This document shows, piece after piece, positions 11,153 to 22,400 of a stretch of DNA of 23,743 nt. The notes below the pieces were generated by a model. That model was given only the letters and a program-made list of their open reading frames with translations. It did no database searches and was not told the DNA's origin. Origin of the DNA: Ectocarpus siliculosus (Eukaryota > Sar > Phaeophyceae > Ectocarpales > Ectocarpaceae); the NCBI GenBank assembly GCA_000310025.1, contig FN649726.1:1874464-1898206 (forward strand). The letters are read 5' to 3'. A program made the position numbers and the translations under genes. Each line of letters starts with the position of its first letter. Positions within the stretch are counted from its first letter, which is position 1.

Positions 11153-12360
11153 AAAGAAAATCGTCCTGGTGGCAATGATCATCGGGGAAGGGTGTTTGTG
11201 TTTGCTTGCCTTGAGAAAGTCGTTTCTTCGACATACCTGGGGTGTGAGACGAAGCACCGTTCGTCGTACCACTCGTTGTAGAAGCGATAAGGTGTCAGCT
11301 TCTTCGCTTTATCCGGTCGCGTTGCCTCCCCCCCCCCCCCCCCCACACGCTCCCTTGGCAGGGACAAGCATGCAAAGAATTGGTGTATTCTTGAAGGCCG
11401 CCAGGAGTTAGTGATGGGGCCGGTGTTGTTTTGGGGTGTTGATGGAGCTCGAGAGCTCCCAGGCGTTGAGCTGCTTGGACTGGAGGTCGTTGTCTGTTTG
11501 TTGGAGTATGTGGCCACTATACACCCGCGGCTGAATAAAGCCGGGGTGGTAGGCGATTGGCCTGTACCTTCCCACCCGTGTCATTGCTTGTTTTGTGGTC
11601 GTGTGCACCTCTTGTGGTCTACCGTCTTGTTGTTTGGTTGCGAACCCGGGCATATGCGTTTCCTAGCTTTTTAGAGTTATCCTGGGCTTGCTTCGGTTCC
11701 CTTCCTCTGTCGCCATTTTTTCTGTCCTCTTGTTGCTTTAGGCGACGTTTTGGTATAGTCTACATTACGAAGGAATAAAAAAAAATAGGGCACCTCTCGT
11801 AACATCTTCGCGACGGGTGCAATAATTTCTTGACACGACAGAAATCCTCTGTACAGCGGGTTTACATCCAATTTGCAACGTCAGCATGACCCTGCTCCAC
11901 GTAGCAGGCCAGGCTCAAACGAAAGCAGAAACAAACACGGGCGCGCCCCAGTATGACCACCTCAAGAAGAGTTCATCCCTCAGGCGTAGATGAATCTCAT
12001 CACCCCGAATAAATACCGCCCTAAACTGCCCCGAGCAGTGCGTCCCCGGTCCCTCACGACGGTAGTCCTCGTTGTGCTGCGGTGACAGAAAAAGCTCCCG
12101 TCCTCCTAAAGAACACCAGCCTGGGTTTGGACTGCCGGCTTGATTGCCCCGCAACTGACAGGGCTCCAGCGCCGGTGTCTCCGGAACAATCTAGACGAGC
12201 CTTTTTCCCACGATGCTGCCTTCAATTGAAGGGGAAAAATATGACGTGTAGACCATGTCTGTCCTTTTGGTGGAGAACGCCGTAGACTATCTAAATCCCA
12301 TCCCGGCAGCGGGCAACGGGGGGTCATTTCGCCCCGGCGGTCTTCTTGCCGTATGTGTCT
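11153..12360. other. Convergent 3' flanks of hydrolase and prominin-like genes
   Basis: This 1.2 kb separates two stop codons that face each other, so it should contain both 3' untranslated regions. A 17-C run lies at 11328-11344. AATAAA hexamers occur on the plus strand at 11534 and 11774; whether this lineage uses that signal is uncertain. No further gene is supported. A 261-codon minus-strand frame entering from the right is an off-frame shadow of the last prominin-like exon. Confidence 0.6.
11328..11344. repeat. Poly-C run
   Basis: Seventeen consecutive C, about 175 bp after the hydrolase stop codon and probably within its 3' untranslated region. The opposite strand is a G run. Confidence 0.9.
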
Positions 12361-13614
12361 TCAGTACTCTTCCATCACGATGTCCTCCTCCGTGCTGAGC
12401 ACCTTGGTCATGCTCTTCGCCCACACCTCCTTGAGCCTGTGGACCATAATCCCTGAGGTGACCGCGAGGGCCAGCCCGCCGACTCCGATCATGAACATGG
12501 AGAACCCGACCTGTGCGAGCCCTCCCAGCGCCGTGCCGCACATCGCGCCCTCGAAGTTCCGGTAATGCGAATCGACGAAGGAGCACCGAGACGCGCACCG
12601 CGCCGCCCAGGAGTCCGAGGACGCGTTTGCCAGCGCCCCCTGCCCCGAAAACGCCGCGGTTTCCGCTTCCAGGGGCGGGGTGAGTAGGCTCGCCAGGTCG
12701 GCGCGGAGGGCCGTAACGTTTTCGGCGAAGGACCTGAAGTAGGCCAGGAGGGTGTCGGGCGCGCCGGTGTAGCCGTCGCTCGTGCAAGAGCAGGGTGACA
12801 GGGAGAACGTCGAAGAGGAGGAGGACGACGAGGACAGTAGTGAAGACGACGACGACGACGAGGAATTTGAGCACTCTACGTTCGACGATGTCGTTATGCA
12901 TGTTAGGTCGTCCTGCATCTGATCTCGGTAGGCCCGCTCGCGCGCCGCAAGGTCCCACGCGGAGAGGAGGTCGCCGTTGATCGAGGAACAGTCCGACGAG
13001 TTGAACACCCGGGACATGTAGTCCAAGGCCGTTTCGTCTGGGGATGGACCAGCCGACGATGGAGTGCGGCATTGGGCGGGGCGGGTGGAGAGGGGGTCAA
13101 GGGGCGACGTGAGGGCTGAACATGCTTTGATGTAAAGTTGTGGCAGGGTATCGCGTGGGTCGTCGGTTGATGGTGGAATAGTTTGTGGCTACAAACTAAC
13201 AGTGCTCCGTTCGGTCTGCTGCAAGTGTTGGAGACGAGGACGGTGGCGGGCCAACGATCGTGGTATGGGGGGGCGAGGCAGGCATACTTGCAGCGTGGAC
13301 AAACCCTTGCTGTTCGTGTTGTTCATAAACATGTAATTTATTTCTGTTTTCAATATATGCTCCGTCGGATGCGACACAAACGTCCACACAAAACCTTGTG
13401 TGCGACGCCGCCCGCCAAGAGCTGAAACAAAAAACGCCCCCACCGCGCTCGCCCCACGTGATATACAGAGTGCTGCGCTGCGATCGATCCCCCTACGGAA
13501 TAAAACCCGCATGGTACGTGTACCTCCTTGCCGTCCGAAGCTCTGGCGCGTCCCGCCGGCCTGCCACGGAGTTAGTGGCGCGTCTACCGTCGTCAGATTG
13601 CCGGCCGAATCGTA

Positions 13615-13645
<31 letters not shown>

Positions 13646-16493
13646 TTACCCACGCCGCCTCCATCTTCGCCGTCGCTTGTAGTAGCACCAGTCGTCACCG
13701 TTTCTGCTGCCGTCGAAACCGTCGGAAGCGCGAGCCACGGCCGCCCGAGGTATGCGGTGGCCTCCTCGCCTTCGAAGGTGACGTTGTACGGGCAGTCCGG
13801 TTCCAAGAGGAGAGAGCCGTTGACCTCGGCGTTGGTGTAGAAGTCGAGGAGGGAGACGGCGACGGCCGTGGCGTTGAGGGAGTAGACGAAGTCGGAGATG
13901 GCGGAGATCGCCGTCTCCACGTCCGTCTCCGCGAAGGTCGCGTTCAGGGCGCCCACCTATCGATTGGGTGGGTTTGTTGGTTTTCAGGGGGAATTGAGCC
14001 ACGAGCGATTATCTCCAGGCATCGTTTTGAGGGTAGGGGTAGGGGGGGAGGAGGGCCGTGTGACCAAGATAGACAGAAGGAGGGGATCTACCCTGTCAGC
14101 TGAAGGGCGAGGTGTGAGATATTAGCACCAAAAAACCTCAAGTCAAGCGAGAGCCAACATTGACTCGGAAAATTTCAAAACAACGATCGTACGTGTTCAC
14201 TCACTCACTGAGGTGGGTATACTTCAAGTCACCTCTTCTGCGGTGCCAGGATACGACTCGAAGAACCCCAAAGCATCCGTGATGTTAAACTCTTCCGTCA
14301 CGGCGTTTCCACGGAGGCATCCATCGAGAACCTTCGGGGATACGTTACGGCGCAGGAGACAGCGGCAAGGAGTTGAACTCTCCAACTCGACCACACGTCA
14401 CTTGATGGTATTCATTCGTAAGAGGTGTGGGATCGTCGTGTGAAGAGCAAACACGAGAGGCAGGCCAGATCCCAAGGAGAGGAGCAATAGGGCCGCCATC
14501 CCCTCGCTCTCCACAGCACTTACCGACCGGTACACCTTACCACCTACCACGCTTCTGTTCAGGTTATGACGGCCGGAGCCTAGTACACTCCCAGACAACG
14601 CACCGCCGCGCTTAGACCGTCCAACCCGGCGGTCTCCCAGCCTCTAGTGGCGGCTAGGTTCAAGAACTGACAGCCGTCCGACCACGCGACGGCGCCCACG
14701 ATGACCAGGGACGACAGGATGAACGCCGCCCAGGTGGTCGTGAACGTCACGGCGCAGGTCAGGCGCAGCAGATTTATGCCTGTCGCAAACATGGGTTGGT
14801 GGTCAGCATATTGTACTATTTCATCAGTGAGGCGAGGAAACGCGAACACCAGGACAGCGAGGAGGGGAAAACGACAAGGACGATGGTGGTTACGAAGACG
14901 ACAGCAGCAGACGGCAGCAGCAGTTGTAGCAGCTAAAACAGCACCGCCAGCCACAAGATCAACGACGACCGAAGCTATTGTTAGATACGCGCGGCGTAAC
15001 GAGTGGGCGCCACAAGCGATATCTTACATGGCGAGCAGGACTTGCCCTTGGCGAGTCCTGCGGCGACTCCGAGCAGCCCCACCGCCCCGGAAATTCCGAC
15101 CGCGGCCACCAGCCCCTGCGCAACAAAGAGAACGGTTTTTGACATAAGTCTCAAGTGGTGTCCTGACGTACTGTATCGCAAGACCTATTCTTGATTGAAC
15201 GATGATGGTTTATTGGCAACCGTAGGTGGTAACAATGTGCCCCGTGGAGCAACGAACGGCCAACGATTTGGATACGCGGACTCTTGAAAACGGAAGGCTC
15301 GAAATCTTTGCTATCCCCTCACGTTCTGGCCACAAGCAAGGCCGCTAGAGAAGGATGGACTTCAAAAGTTGGTGGAAAAGTACTTGACGTGCTACTACTA
15401 AGGATGCTCATCGATTCATAATGTCGTATGAGCTGCAACATTTCCAACGCCAAAGGCTGGAGTTCACGGGAGAGCGACGAAATAAACCCTTGAGTGATTC
15501 GCTGTTTTCAACCACATGTTGATTTTTTTTCGTTTTGCGGACGGCAGAAATGAGCTGACGGGCAACCCGCGCGCACCTGTACGCCCGCTGTCCCCACCCC
15601 GGCGTACTCGTCCGACCACCTCCGAAAGTAGGCGAAACGGTCGCGGTTCTCGAGAGCCGTTTCATTCGCAAGGGCCAAGGCGGCGATCACGTTGAGGCTC
15701 TGCCCTTCCATTCTGTCTGTCATTTCCAGGAAGTCTTCCTGCACACAGCAGGAGCAGTAAGTAGTAATGCGTTGATGATGGGAGGAGCTTACGTTTTGGT
15801 ACTTTTGCTACGGTATATCTCCAAACGAATTGCTGAAAACTTCCAACCATCCCGAGTGGTTTGTTGAGCCCTGAGAAGCGGTTGTCGTGCGAAGGTGAGA
15901 CTGTTTGCTGTGCTTGTTTGAGGGCAGACTGTCGTGTATGATCTTAAGGCTTGAAATACGGTGGAAAAGAAATTTCATCTCGTGCTGCCAGGTCTGGTTG
16001 GATGATTGGACTCCATACAACCCACGCTTTGTTCGAGGAAATTTGGACCCACGCTGTCTCAGCCTGCATCGGCGTGTTTTCTTGTAACGTCACGACACTG
16101 TTGAGGCTAGTCTCAAACGTGCTCATTCTACAGGGCCGAAGGGCACGACTGCAAGAAGTTGGTGATGAAATCTAGGCAGATTGACAAAAGATTAACTTTG
16201 AAGTAGCGATATGGGACAACATCGGAGGGCCGCACCTCTCTCACCCCCTCCCAATAACTATTAGACTAACCGTGTACCGTAACATTCTTGCCTGGAGCAT
16301 CTCCAAGGCCGTGTAAACGTCATCGACAGCTTCCGACATGAAGTCGGCGCTGGCGATCTCTACCCTTTCCGCAAGCACGTCAAACTCAGCCTCTCGACCT
16401 AAAAAATGATCTCTGTTCGTCCGAAAGAGACAACAACAACCGTGTCAACCACGACACACAACACCGTCACCAGCAGCAGCAGCAGTAGCAGTA

Positions 16494-16524
<31 letters not shown>

Positions 16525-19016
16525 CAACAAACAACCGAACGTAGATCAGCAGGCAACAAAAGGACGCGTCGGGTATTGATTAGGCGAGCCTCATTATGAA
16601 TTTACGCACATTCGAATGGAACAGACGAGGCTACTTATTTCGCGTACAAGCGGATCAGAGAAACAAACGCCTATTTGAGGGGACGATTTTTGCAGAAACA
16701 AGTACTTCGCTGCTGACATGGGTTGCAGTGGATGGGCAACATACCACTTTTCGTGCACGTAGGGAGAAGCAAGAACAGAGTGCATCTAGCCATGTACCGT
16801 AACCCTATCGCTAACCCTAGGAAGTCAGTTTGTTCTTCTGTTTCCCTGCCTGTGCGCACTATCGAACGAGTCGAGCCTGAGCATCATGCCCGACTCCAGC
16901 TGGCCGATCCATTCGTCCGCGCTCGACAGCAGCCGCTGGACCTCCTCAGCGGAGGCGTTGAGAGAGCCGACGAAACTCGCCAGGGGCAAGGACACCGAAT
17001 GGGCGAGGTCGTTGACGCCTTCGGCTGCCTCGTCCATGGCTGCGTCCATTCACCGGCCATTCATCATTGGAGGCGCATTGAAAAGGCAAAGGTGAGGATT
17101 GAATGATTTGTACGGAGATGCTGCTACATGCGAAGAAGAGCTCTCTTCGGTGTAGCCCCCCCAGATCGGAGCTCATGTCAAGGAGACGAGCAACATCTCG
17201 CGGTAGGGAGAAACTGCCAACGATGGTTAAGACGACGAGTAGGCACTCGCAAGGTCACTCTGCCAAAGACAGTGGGCAAGAAATATGCAACGTCTTTGGT
17301 TTATTTTTGTTTTTAATATTTCTTGTCGCAACGAACACGCTTCACGGCGTACTCTAAAGGGCGTGTTTCATCGTGCCTATGCCGTACTTTACAGGGGCGG
17401 CGTCAAGCATAGTAGAGATCACCCTCTGACCGCGGACAGAAACATGGCGCAGGGCCTGTGTGACGGCGCAACTTCAGCCTACGCAGACAGCAGTGGACGG
17501 TGTGTGTTTGAGTGAGTCACGCATGCTTGCTGCTGTACCCACACCGTGTGTACAGACGGACTAGAGGGGGTACAGCGGTAGTGACAGCATTAAACCGTGC
17601 GGTAGCTATTCGTGTGGAGACGGCAGGGCAACGAATATCTTGGCGACACCAGCCCTTACTTGTAAACATGAGATCCAGTCCCGAGCTGATGTAGCTGTTC
17701 CCTTGCAACCCCAGCAGTGCCGCCACAACAACGGTCACAAGGCCACAGAAAAACACAGCCGCCGGGACCTTCTGTTCCAGGTCGGTGTACCCCGTGCGGT
17801 CTCGCTGCAGGTCGCTATCGCACACGCACTTGTTGTAAATGCCCCTTTTGTTTGTTACGACAAAACGTGTTCCATGAACGAGGAGAACCAACTGTGAGAC
17901 AGACGCCTGAAACATCACGTATGGTAGACTACATAAATATCAGCCCTGCGTTACAAGCGATTGTGACAACCACCACTATGGAAAGTGCGCAAGCGCATGG
18001 GATTACATATGGTGGTAGAACGTATTTTACCAAGGTGGTCTAGAGGATAAAACACACACATGTTTCCACCTTCTCACGGCAAACTTGGCGCATCCCGCAA
18101 ACACGCCCACCGCCAAGACGAACCCCAGGGTTCCGTAAGATAGCATTACGGACTGCATGTAGTCTCGGGCAGCGCGATCGTTGGCCTGGTACTGCACATC
18201 GGTATACCGACGTCCTCGTGTCAGGTACTCCCGAGGCTCCTCCCAGTAGCAGTTCGCAACCCGCTCGCATAGGCCGGTCGCGTATGTATCTTGGTCGCCA
18301 TCGAGCGTCTGCACACAGACGCCGTACTCGTCTTTCGCGGCCGTGGCGTTCTGACTGGTCACGTATCTGTGTGTGCGGTGGTGAGGGTTGGAGGGGGGGC
18401 GGGTTGGGAAGGATGGACGGGTTCGCTGGAGGTGGTTCGAGAGAACGACGTTGATGTTCGTCCCGTTTGGGGAGACCTGGTCGCTTTCTTTCCGCCGACA
18501 CTACAATGTTATCAAACATTCTCACTAGAGGCAACCCGAAAAAGGGTGTCCTGGTGCGGTGCTGGAGATAAATTAATAACATAATTAATTGATTAATTAA
18601 TTGATTAATTAATTGAAGGCTACATACCGGTGGTGCACGCCTCGCTCCTCCTCTTCACAGTACTCGACAAGCAGGTTCGTCAGGGTGTCTTCGTACCAGG
18701 TGCCCTCCTGTCCGCTCGCCCGCCTATTACCTGTCAATATCCTGGCTATACCCAGGCCAAGCGATAGCGTCGTTGTGTTGTCGAAGGCTTCCACGACTTC
18801 CTCGTCAGATATATTGTGTGCGGCGCAATCGTACTGGAGGTTGTTGGACGCCGCCAGCATTCTGGCTGTCGGCGCCTGCCGCCGTGTGTCCGGCGTCGAT
18901 CCCCGCTCTGGTGTGTACAGGAGTACTCCATCCGCTACGGCCGTCGCTAACGCCGATGAAGTGACCACCAGAAGCATCGCCGTGGTGGTCACGCCAAGGT
19001 ACCCGAACCGCAGCAT
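12361..19016 (-). CDS. Prominin-like five-transmembrane glycoprotein, eleven exons
   Basis: Exons in transcript order: 19016-18628, 18366-18078, 17804-17660, 17039-16860, 16398-16292, 15738-15577, 15115-15028, 14779-14604, 14331-14233, 13956-13524 and 13037-12361. They total 2,745 nt (914 residues plus TGA) with consistent phases. What is seen: an N-terminal signal peptide (the start chosen gives MLRFGYLG and then a hydrophobic run), membrane segments near 203-223, 239-259, 425-446, 463-486 and 866-888, and about 17 N-x-S/T sites, all in predicted extracellular parts. Cysteines follow TM4 (DGCQ), occur in EC2 (DGCLRG, followed by FNIT), and sit before TM5 (C-x3-C and C-x13-C spacing). This matches prominin layout and length (human about 865); tweety-type channels are a shorter alternative. 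Prominins bind cholesterol and shape membrane protrusions. Uncertain junctions: the exon 2/3 join, the ends of exons 5 (16271 alternative) and 8 (14589 alternative), and an in-frame ATG at 19106. Two Ser runs interrupt EC2. Confidence 0.7.
12809..12867 (-). repeat. Poly-Ser coding tract, TCG/TCC type
   Basis: Low-complexity stretch in the last prominin-like exon, encoding about 18 Ser interrupted by Leu-Leu (residues about 747-766). It is built mostly from TCG and TCC codons. It lies in the second predicted extracellular loop and looks like an insertion relative to animal prominins. Confidence 0.8.
13615..13647 (-). repeat. Poly-Ser coding tract, AGC type
   Basis: An AGC/AAC triplet run encoding Asn/Ser repeats (residues about 649-659) in the same extracellular loop. 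It appears as CTG repeats on the plus strand. The codon differs from the other Ser run, so the two expansions arose independently. The run creates extra potential N-glycosylation sites. Confidence 0.85.
16471..16530. repeat. CAG/TAGCAG microsatellite in prominin-like intron 4
   Basis: About twenty interrupted CAG triplets followed by CAA triplets. The tract is in the intron between exons 4 and 5 of the minus-strand gene. It begins about 70 bp beyond exon 5, so on the transcript it lies shortly upstream of the 3' splice site. Confidence 0.85.
18584..18615. repeat. 12-bp AT-rich tandem repeat in prominin-like intron 1
   Basis: ATTAATTGATTA occurs about 2.7 times in perfect tandem. It sits 12 nt inside the intron from the GTATGT donor of exon 1 on the minus strand. 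The AT-richness contrasts sharply with the GC-rich surroundings. Confidence 0.9.
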
Positions 19017-19414
19017 TGCCGCAACCAGCAAGTGACATGTGGCTTTGTTCCACCGGCCACGCTTGCTTCGGCCGTCGAGAAGATATTTACTCGGTTGAAC
19101 GCGCACAGAGTACGTGCCGTCCCGCTTTGCAACGAGCCGAGTATTCCTTAAACGCGTAAGGAAGATTGCTACTACGACCGGACGTCCGCCAGTCTTCTGT
19201 TAACACCCTCCTACAGAGGTGCTGCACCAACTCTTCTCGCGCCTCGCGCGCATACGGCGCATGATGTAGCATGTACAGAGTCAGTCAGAGGCGGCATCCC
19301 TCCATATTTTATGGAACTCCCGAGCGTTTCAAATTTCAAATTTTCTCTCCACTGCAAGATACAGAACACCACGGCTGATCGTCGCGCCTTCGCCTTGTAG
19401 TCCAGACACTCGCC
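19017..19414. promoter_or_regulatory. Shared divergent promoter region, prominin-like / CFAP99
   Basis: The two start codons face away from each other with 398 bp between them, so both 5' untranslated regions and core promoters must lie here or overlap the first exons. If the prominin-like protein starts at the in-frame ATG at 19106, the gap shrinks to 308 bp. A direct repeat TTTCAAA lies near 19327-19340. I found no clear TATA box and no convincing X-box (RFX site) by eye. The role is inferred from geometry only. Confidence 0.6.
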
Positions 19415-22400
19415 ATGACCGCGGGCAGGAGATTGAGGCCCCCTAGCCTAATCGACAAGGCGATTTCGCTTGTGAAAGGGTTCGATCCCAAGAAACAGAC
19501 GGTAGACTCGTACGCCGACGAGGCCACTCAGACGGGAGAGTCTCATGGCGACGCGATCTTCCTCAAGCAGGTACGGCAATGAACGACACGCAGGGTAGCG
19601 TATGTATTTGTGCACTCCACAACCTTTGGTGTTTCGTCTTACCTTCGAAGTGACGACCTTGTCTGGGTGCAAAAGGGGTGCTGGTGTGCCGCACCCGGTA
19701 TTGCCGTAGGGACCCATTCAAAACTGGTTGTGTGTCTGCATACATGTAGTAGATTGTCGTTTGCCTAGGCCTACAGGCCGTAAATAGGTACCACCTGGTA
19801 CGCACATACAGGATACATACAGCAGTAGGCATTAAGGGTGCTGCATGTGAGTTGACAGTTCCACCAGCCACTAAGTTTAACGTACCTACTTCATTATTAT
19901 AGGGCTCGAGATGACGGGTTGGTTCATTTCCTAGACTTCGCGAGGACGTGTTGTGCGATGTACGCTGCTGTGGGTGGTCTCCAGCAAACGGACTAAAATG
20001 TACAGCAGAAGACTATAGTGACCAGGTAGACTACGTTCTGAACGCGCTGTTGTATTGCTGTCTTCACCATGTTCTGCACACACTGAGTTCATGGACAATC
20101 CTGCTAATAATCCCACACAGCTGAAGGCCGGTATGGCTTAGCGCCACCTCACTCAGAGCAAAAGTTGTCCATATCGGCATCCTACTCGAGCGAGTACACC
20201 CCGCAACATTCGATCACCCGTTTCCCCCTAAGGTTCTCTACGGCTGCGTCCGCTACAAGGAGGCCTTGCGCGTGTTCCTCAAGCACTTCTACAACGACAT
20301 GGCTAGCAGCGTCTTGCGCAACGACTTCACTCTGTACATGGTGCTCGGGTACCTCCTATTGTTCCGTCTCGACGAGCTCGGGTTCGGCGAGTTCAGGCGT
20401 CTCACTAGCTCCGAAGACCCCACAAAAATGACGCAGCTGCTCGGCTATCTTACCGATTGGGAGCGTGTCGAGGTATCTGTCTTGTTCCCTAGTCCCAAAT
20501 GACATACCAGATTCATCTACAAAGGCTGTTGAAACACAAAAGAGGATTTGCAGATACCGACGTCGAGGTAATGTTTCTCTGGCGAGCAGTATCACGCGAA
20601 CACACGCATTCAACGCGGCCGTCTCGAGCCACCGTGAGCAAAACGCCGTGAGATGTGTACACCGCTGTGACACGTGCTCATCTTGTCCGTGCATCGCTTC
20701 TCCTCGGGGTTGGCGAACCTTGGCTTGACTCGCTGCCGGGACAGGGCCAGTTGACCCAAGACTGGCTGGCCGTCTTCGACCTCAACTACATCAACGACAA
20801 AATGGTGGGAGGGCTTCGTCGGGCGAGCGGGAAGATTGAGGACTACTGCAAGAAACTGTCCGTCAAGGCCTTCAGCCTTTCTCAGGTGTGTGTGGTCTTC
20901 TTGAAACAAACGTTTTGCGTTTGTAGTGAAGTCGTTTCCGTCGCAAGTTGCCTTGCGGAGGTCCTGGAGCCTCTAACAAACGACACCGTCAATGTTGGTT
21001 TTTTTCGGCCACATGACGAGAAGACGGAGAAATAGTCGGTTCAGCCTCTTCTTGCGCCTGTCGCTCGGGTTCGTGCGTGCTGGGAAACGTTGAGCAAATG
21101 CAAGAGCCTTTACTTCGAGCGGGAACTGAATTCGAGACGATGCCGTTGTTAAGACTGCGTGTTGTCGACTGCCCTAGACACGGGTTGTGCCGGTGTTCAT
21201 TCACCGGTAGTACGTCCGCTCGACCATGTGGACTCGCCAGCGAGCGACGGCATCAACAGGCCTTGGCAAGCACAGCGTGCGTGCGTGATTGAGGCACGTT
21301 TAATTGTCGTCCTCCAGCACTTTCTCGGAAGGCAAACGTGCTTGTGGTCAAGCCATGTTGACTTCCACAATAGGAGAAGAGCAAACCAAGAGAACGTTCT
21401 CAGCCATAGAACCCCGGGGGGGGAGGGGGGGGCTCCTAAACGTTTGTATGGTTCCCCTTCGAACATGCTTCTTCTGTTTCCCAGGCTCGCGAGGAGGCGA
21501 AAGCCAAAATGGGCCTTGCCGAGGTGGCGGAGAAGTCTTTGACTGTTCCCCGACCCTTCAACCTAACCAAGCCTAGCCTGCGGAAGGTCCCGGAACCTAT
21601 GAAGATTGAGCAGGTGAGCGAAAAGAGCGATTGTTAAGACTTTCCAGTTACTCAGGTTTGACTGAAGACACACCCTCACGACCATTGTGTTGGGGTGCTG
21701 TGGACCCTCGCACAACCTGCAAGTACCTGTTGTGAACCTCGTAGGTGTTTGCTGAGGAGGGAGTTTCTCTTTGGACGGGAGGGGAGGGAGTGGGGGAGCA
21801 GGAGGAGGAGTTGCAACATGCAACATACTTTTCGAGGACTCACAGTAGTCATCTGACTGTTGCTCATTGTCCCACGCAGCTTGAGCGGCGGTTGAGTATC
21901 GTAATCCCCTTCTCACCCCCACCAATGTCCGCCCTCTGAGGTCTTCTCGATCATGCTTCCCCTCCTCTGCCTCCTTTTTTCTCTTCAGTGCCTTCCTGCC
22001 TCAATGACGAGCTCCTCCGTCCATCACCTGTAAACGGGAAAAAATTCCGCGCCCATCCATACACAACCTCGACACCGCCCGTTTACCCCCATCCTCCCCT
22101 ACCTCTCTCCTTACCGCTGATGAACCCCATACATTAACTTCACCCTCCCGCAAAACAAAACTCGACAACAACGACAAAAAAAAACAAGGCCGTTCTTGTT
22201 GGCCCGAGCACCGACCGCTTGTACCGGACGAATCTCGCCGAGGTAGAGTCGGGCAAGAAGGAGCGGCTGGAAGAGCTGAGGCGGCAGACCGTTGCCAAGT
22301 ACAAGGAGATGGAGGAGGCCGGGAAGGGGATGTTCCGTCTCCACGAGACGAGGAACACCCTCGACGCGCTCAGGGACGAGGTGACGACTGAAACAAACAA

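Noticed and set aside
12287-13072. 261-codon open frame on the minus strand, the longest in the window
   Set aside because: It overlaps the last prominin-like exon in another frame, is Arg/Gly-rich as expected for an off-frame reading of GC-rich coding DNA, and lacks the membrane segment and cysteine pattern.
15944-16126. Possible extra exon in the first extracellular loop of the prominin-like gene
   Set aside because: The open frame lacks well-placed splice sites in a compatible phase, and exons 5 and 6 already join in phase 0.
16594-16785. Minus-strand open frame between prominin-like exons 4 and 5
   Set aside because: Exon 4 (phase 1 end) joins exon 5 directly in frame, and this segment has no family resemblance.
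16800-16822. Telomere-like CCCTA repeats
   Set aside because: Only two imperfect AACCCTA units occur, inside an intron; this is chance-level and not an interstitial telomere array.
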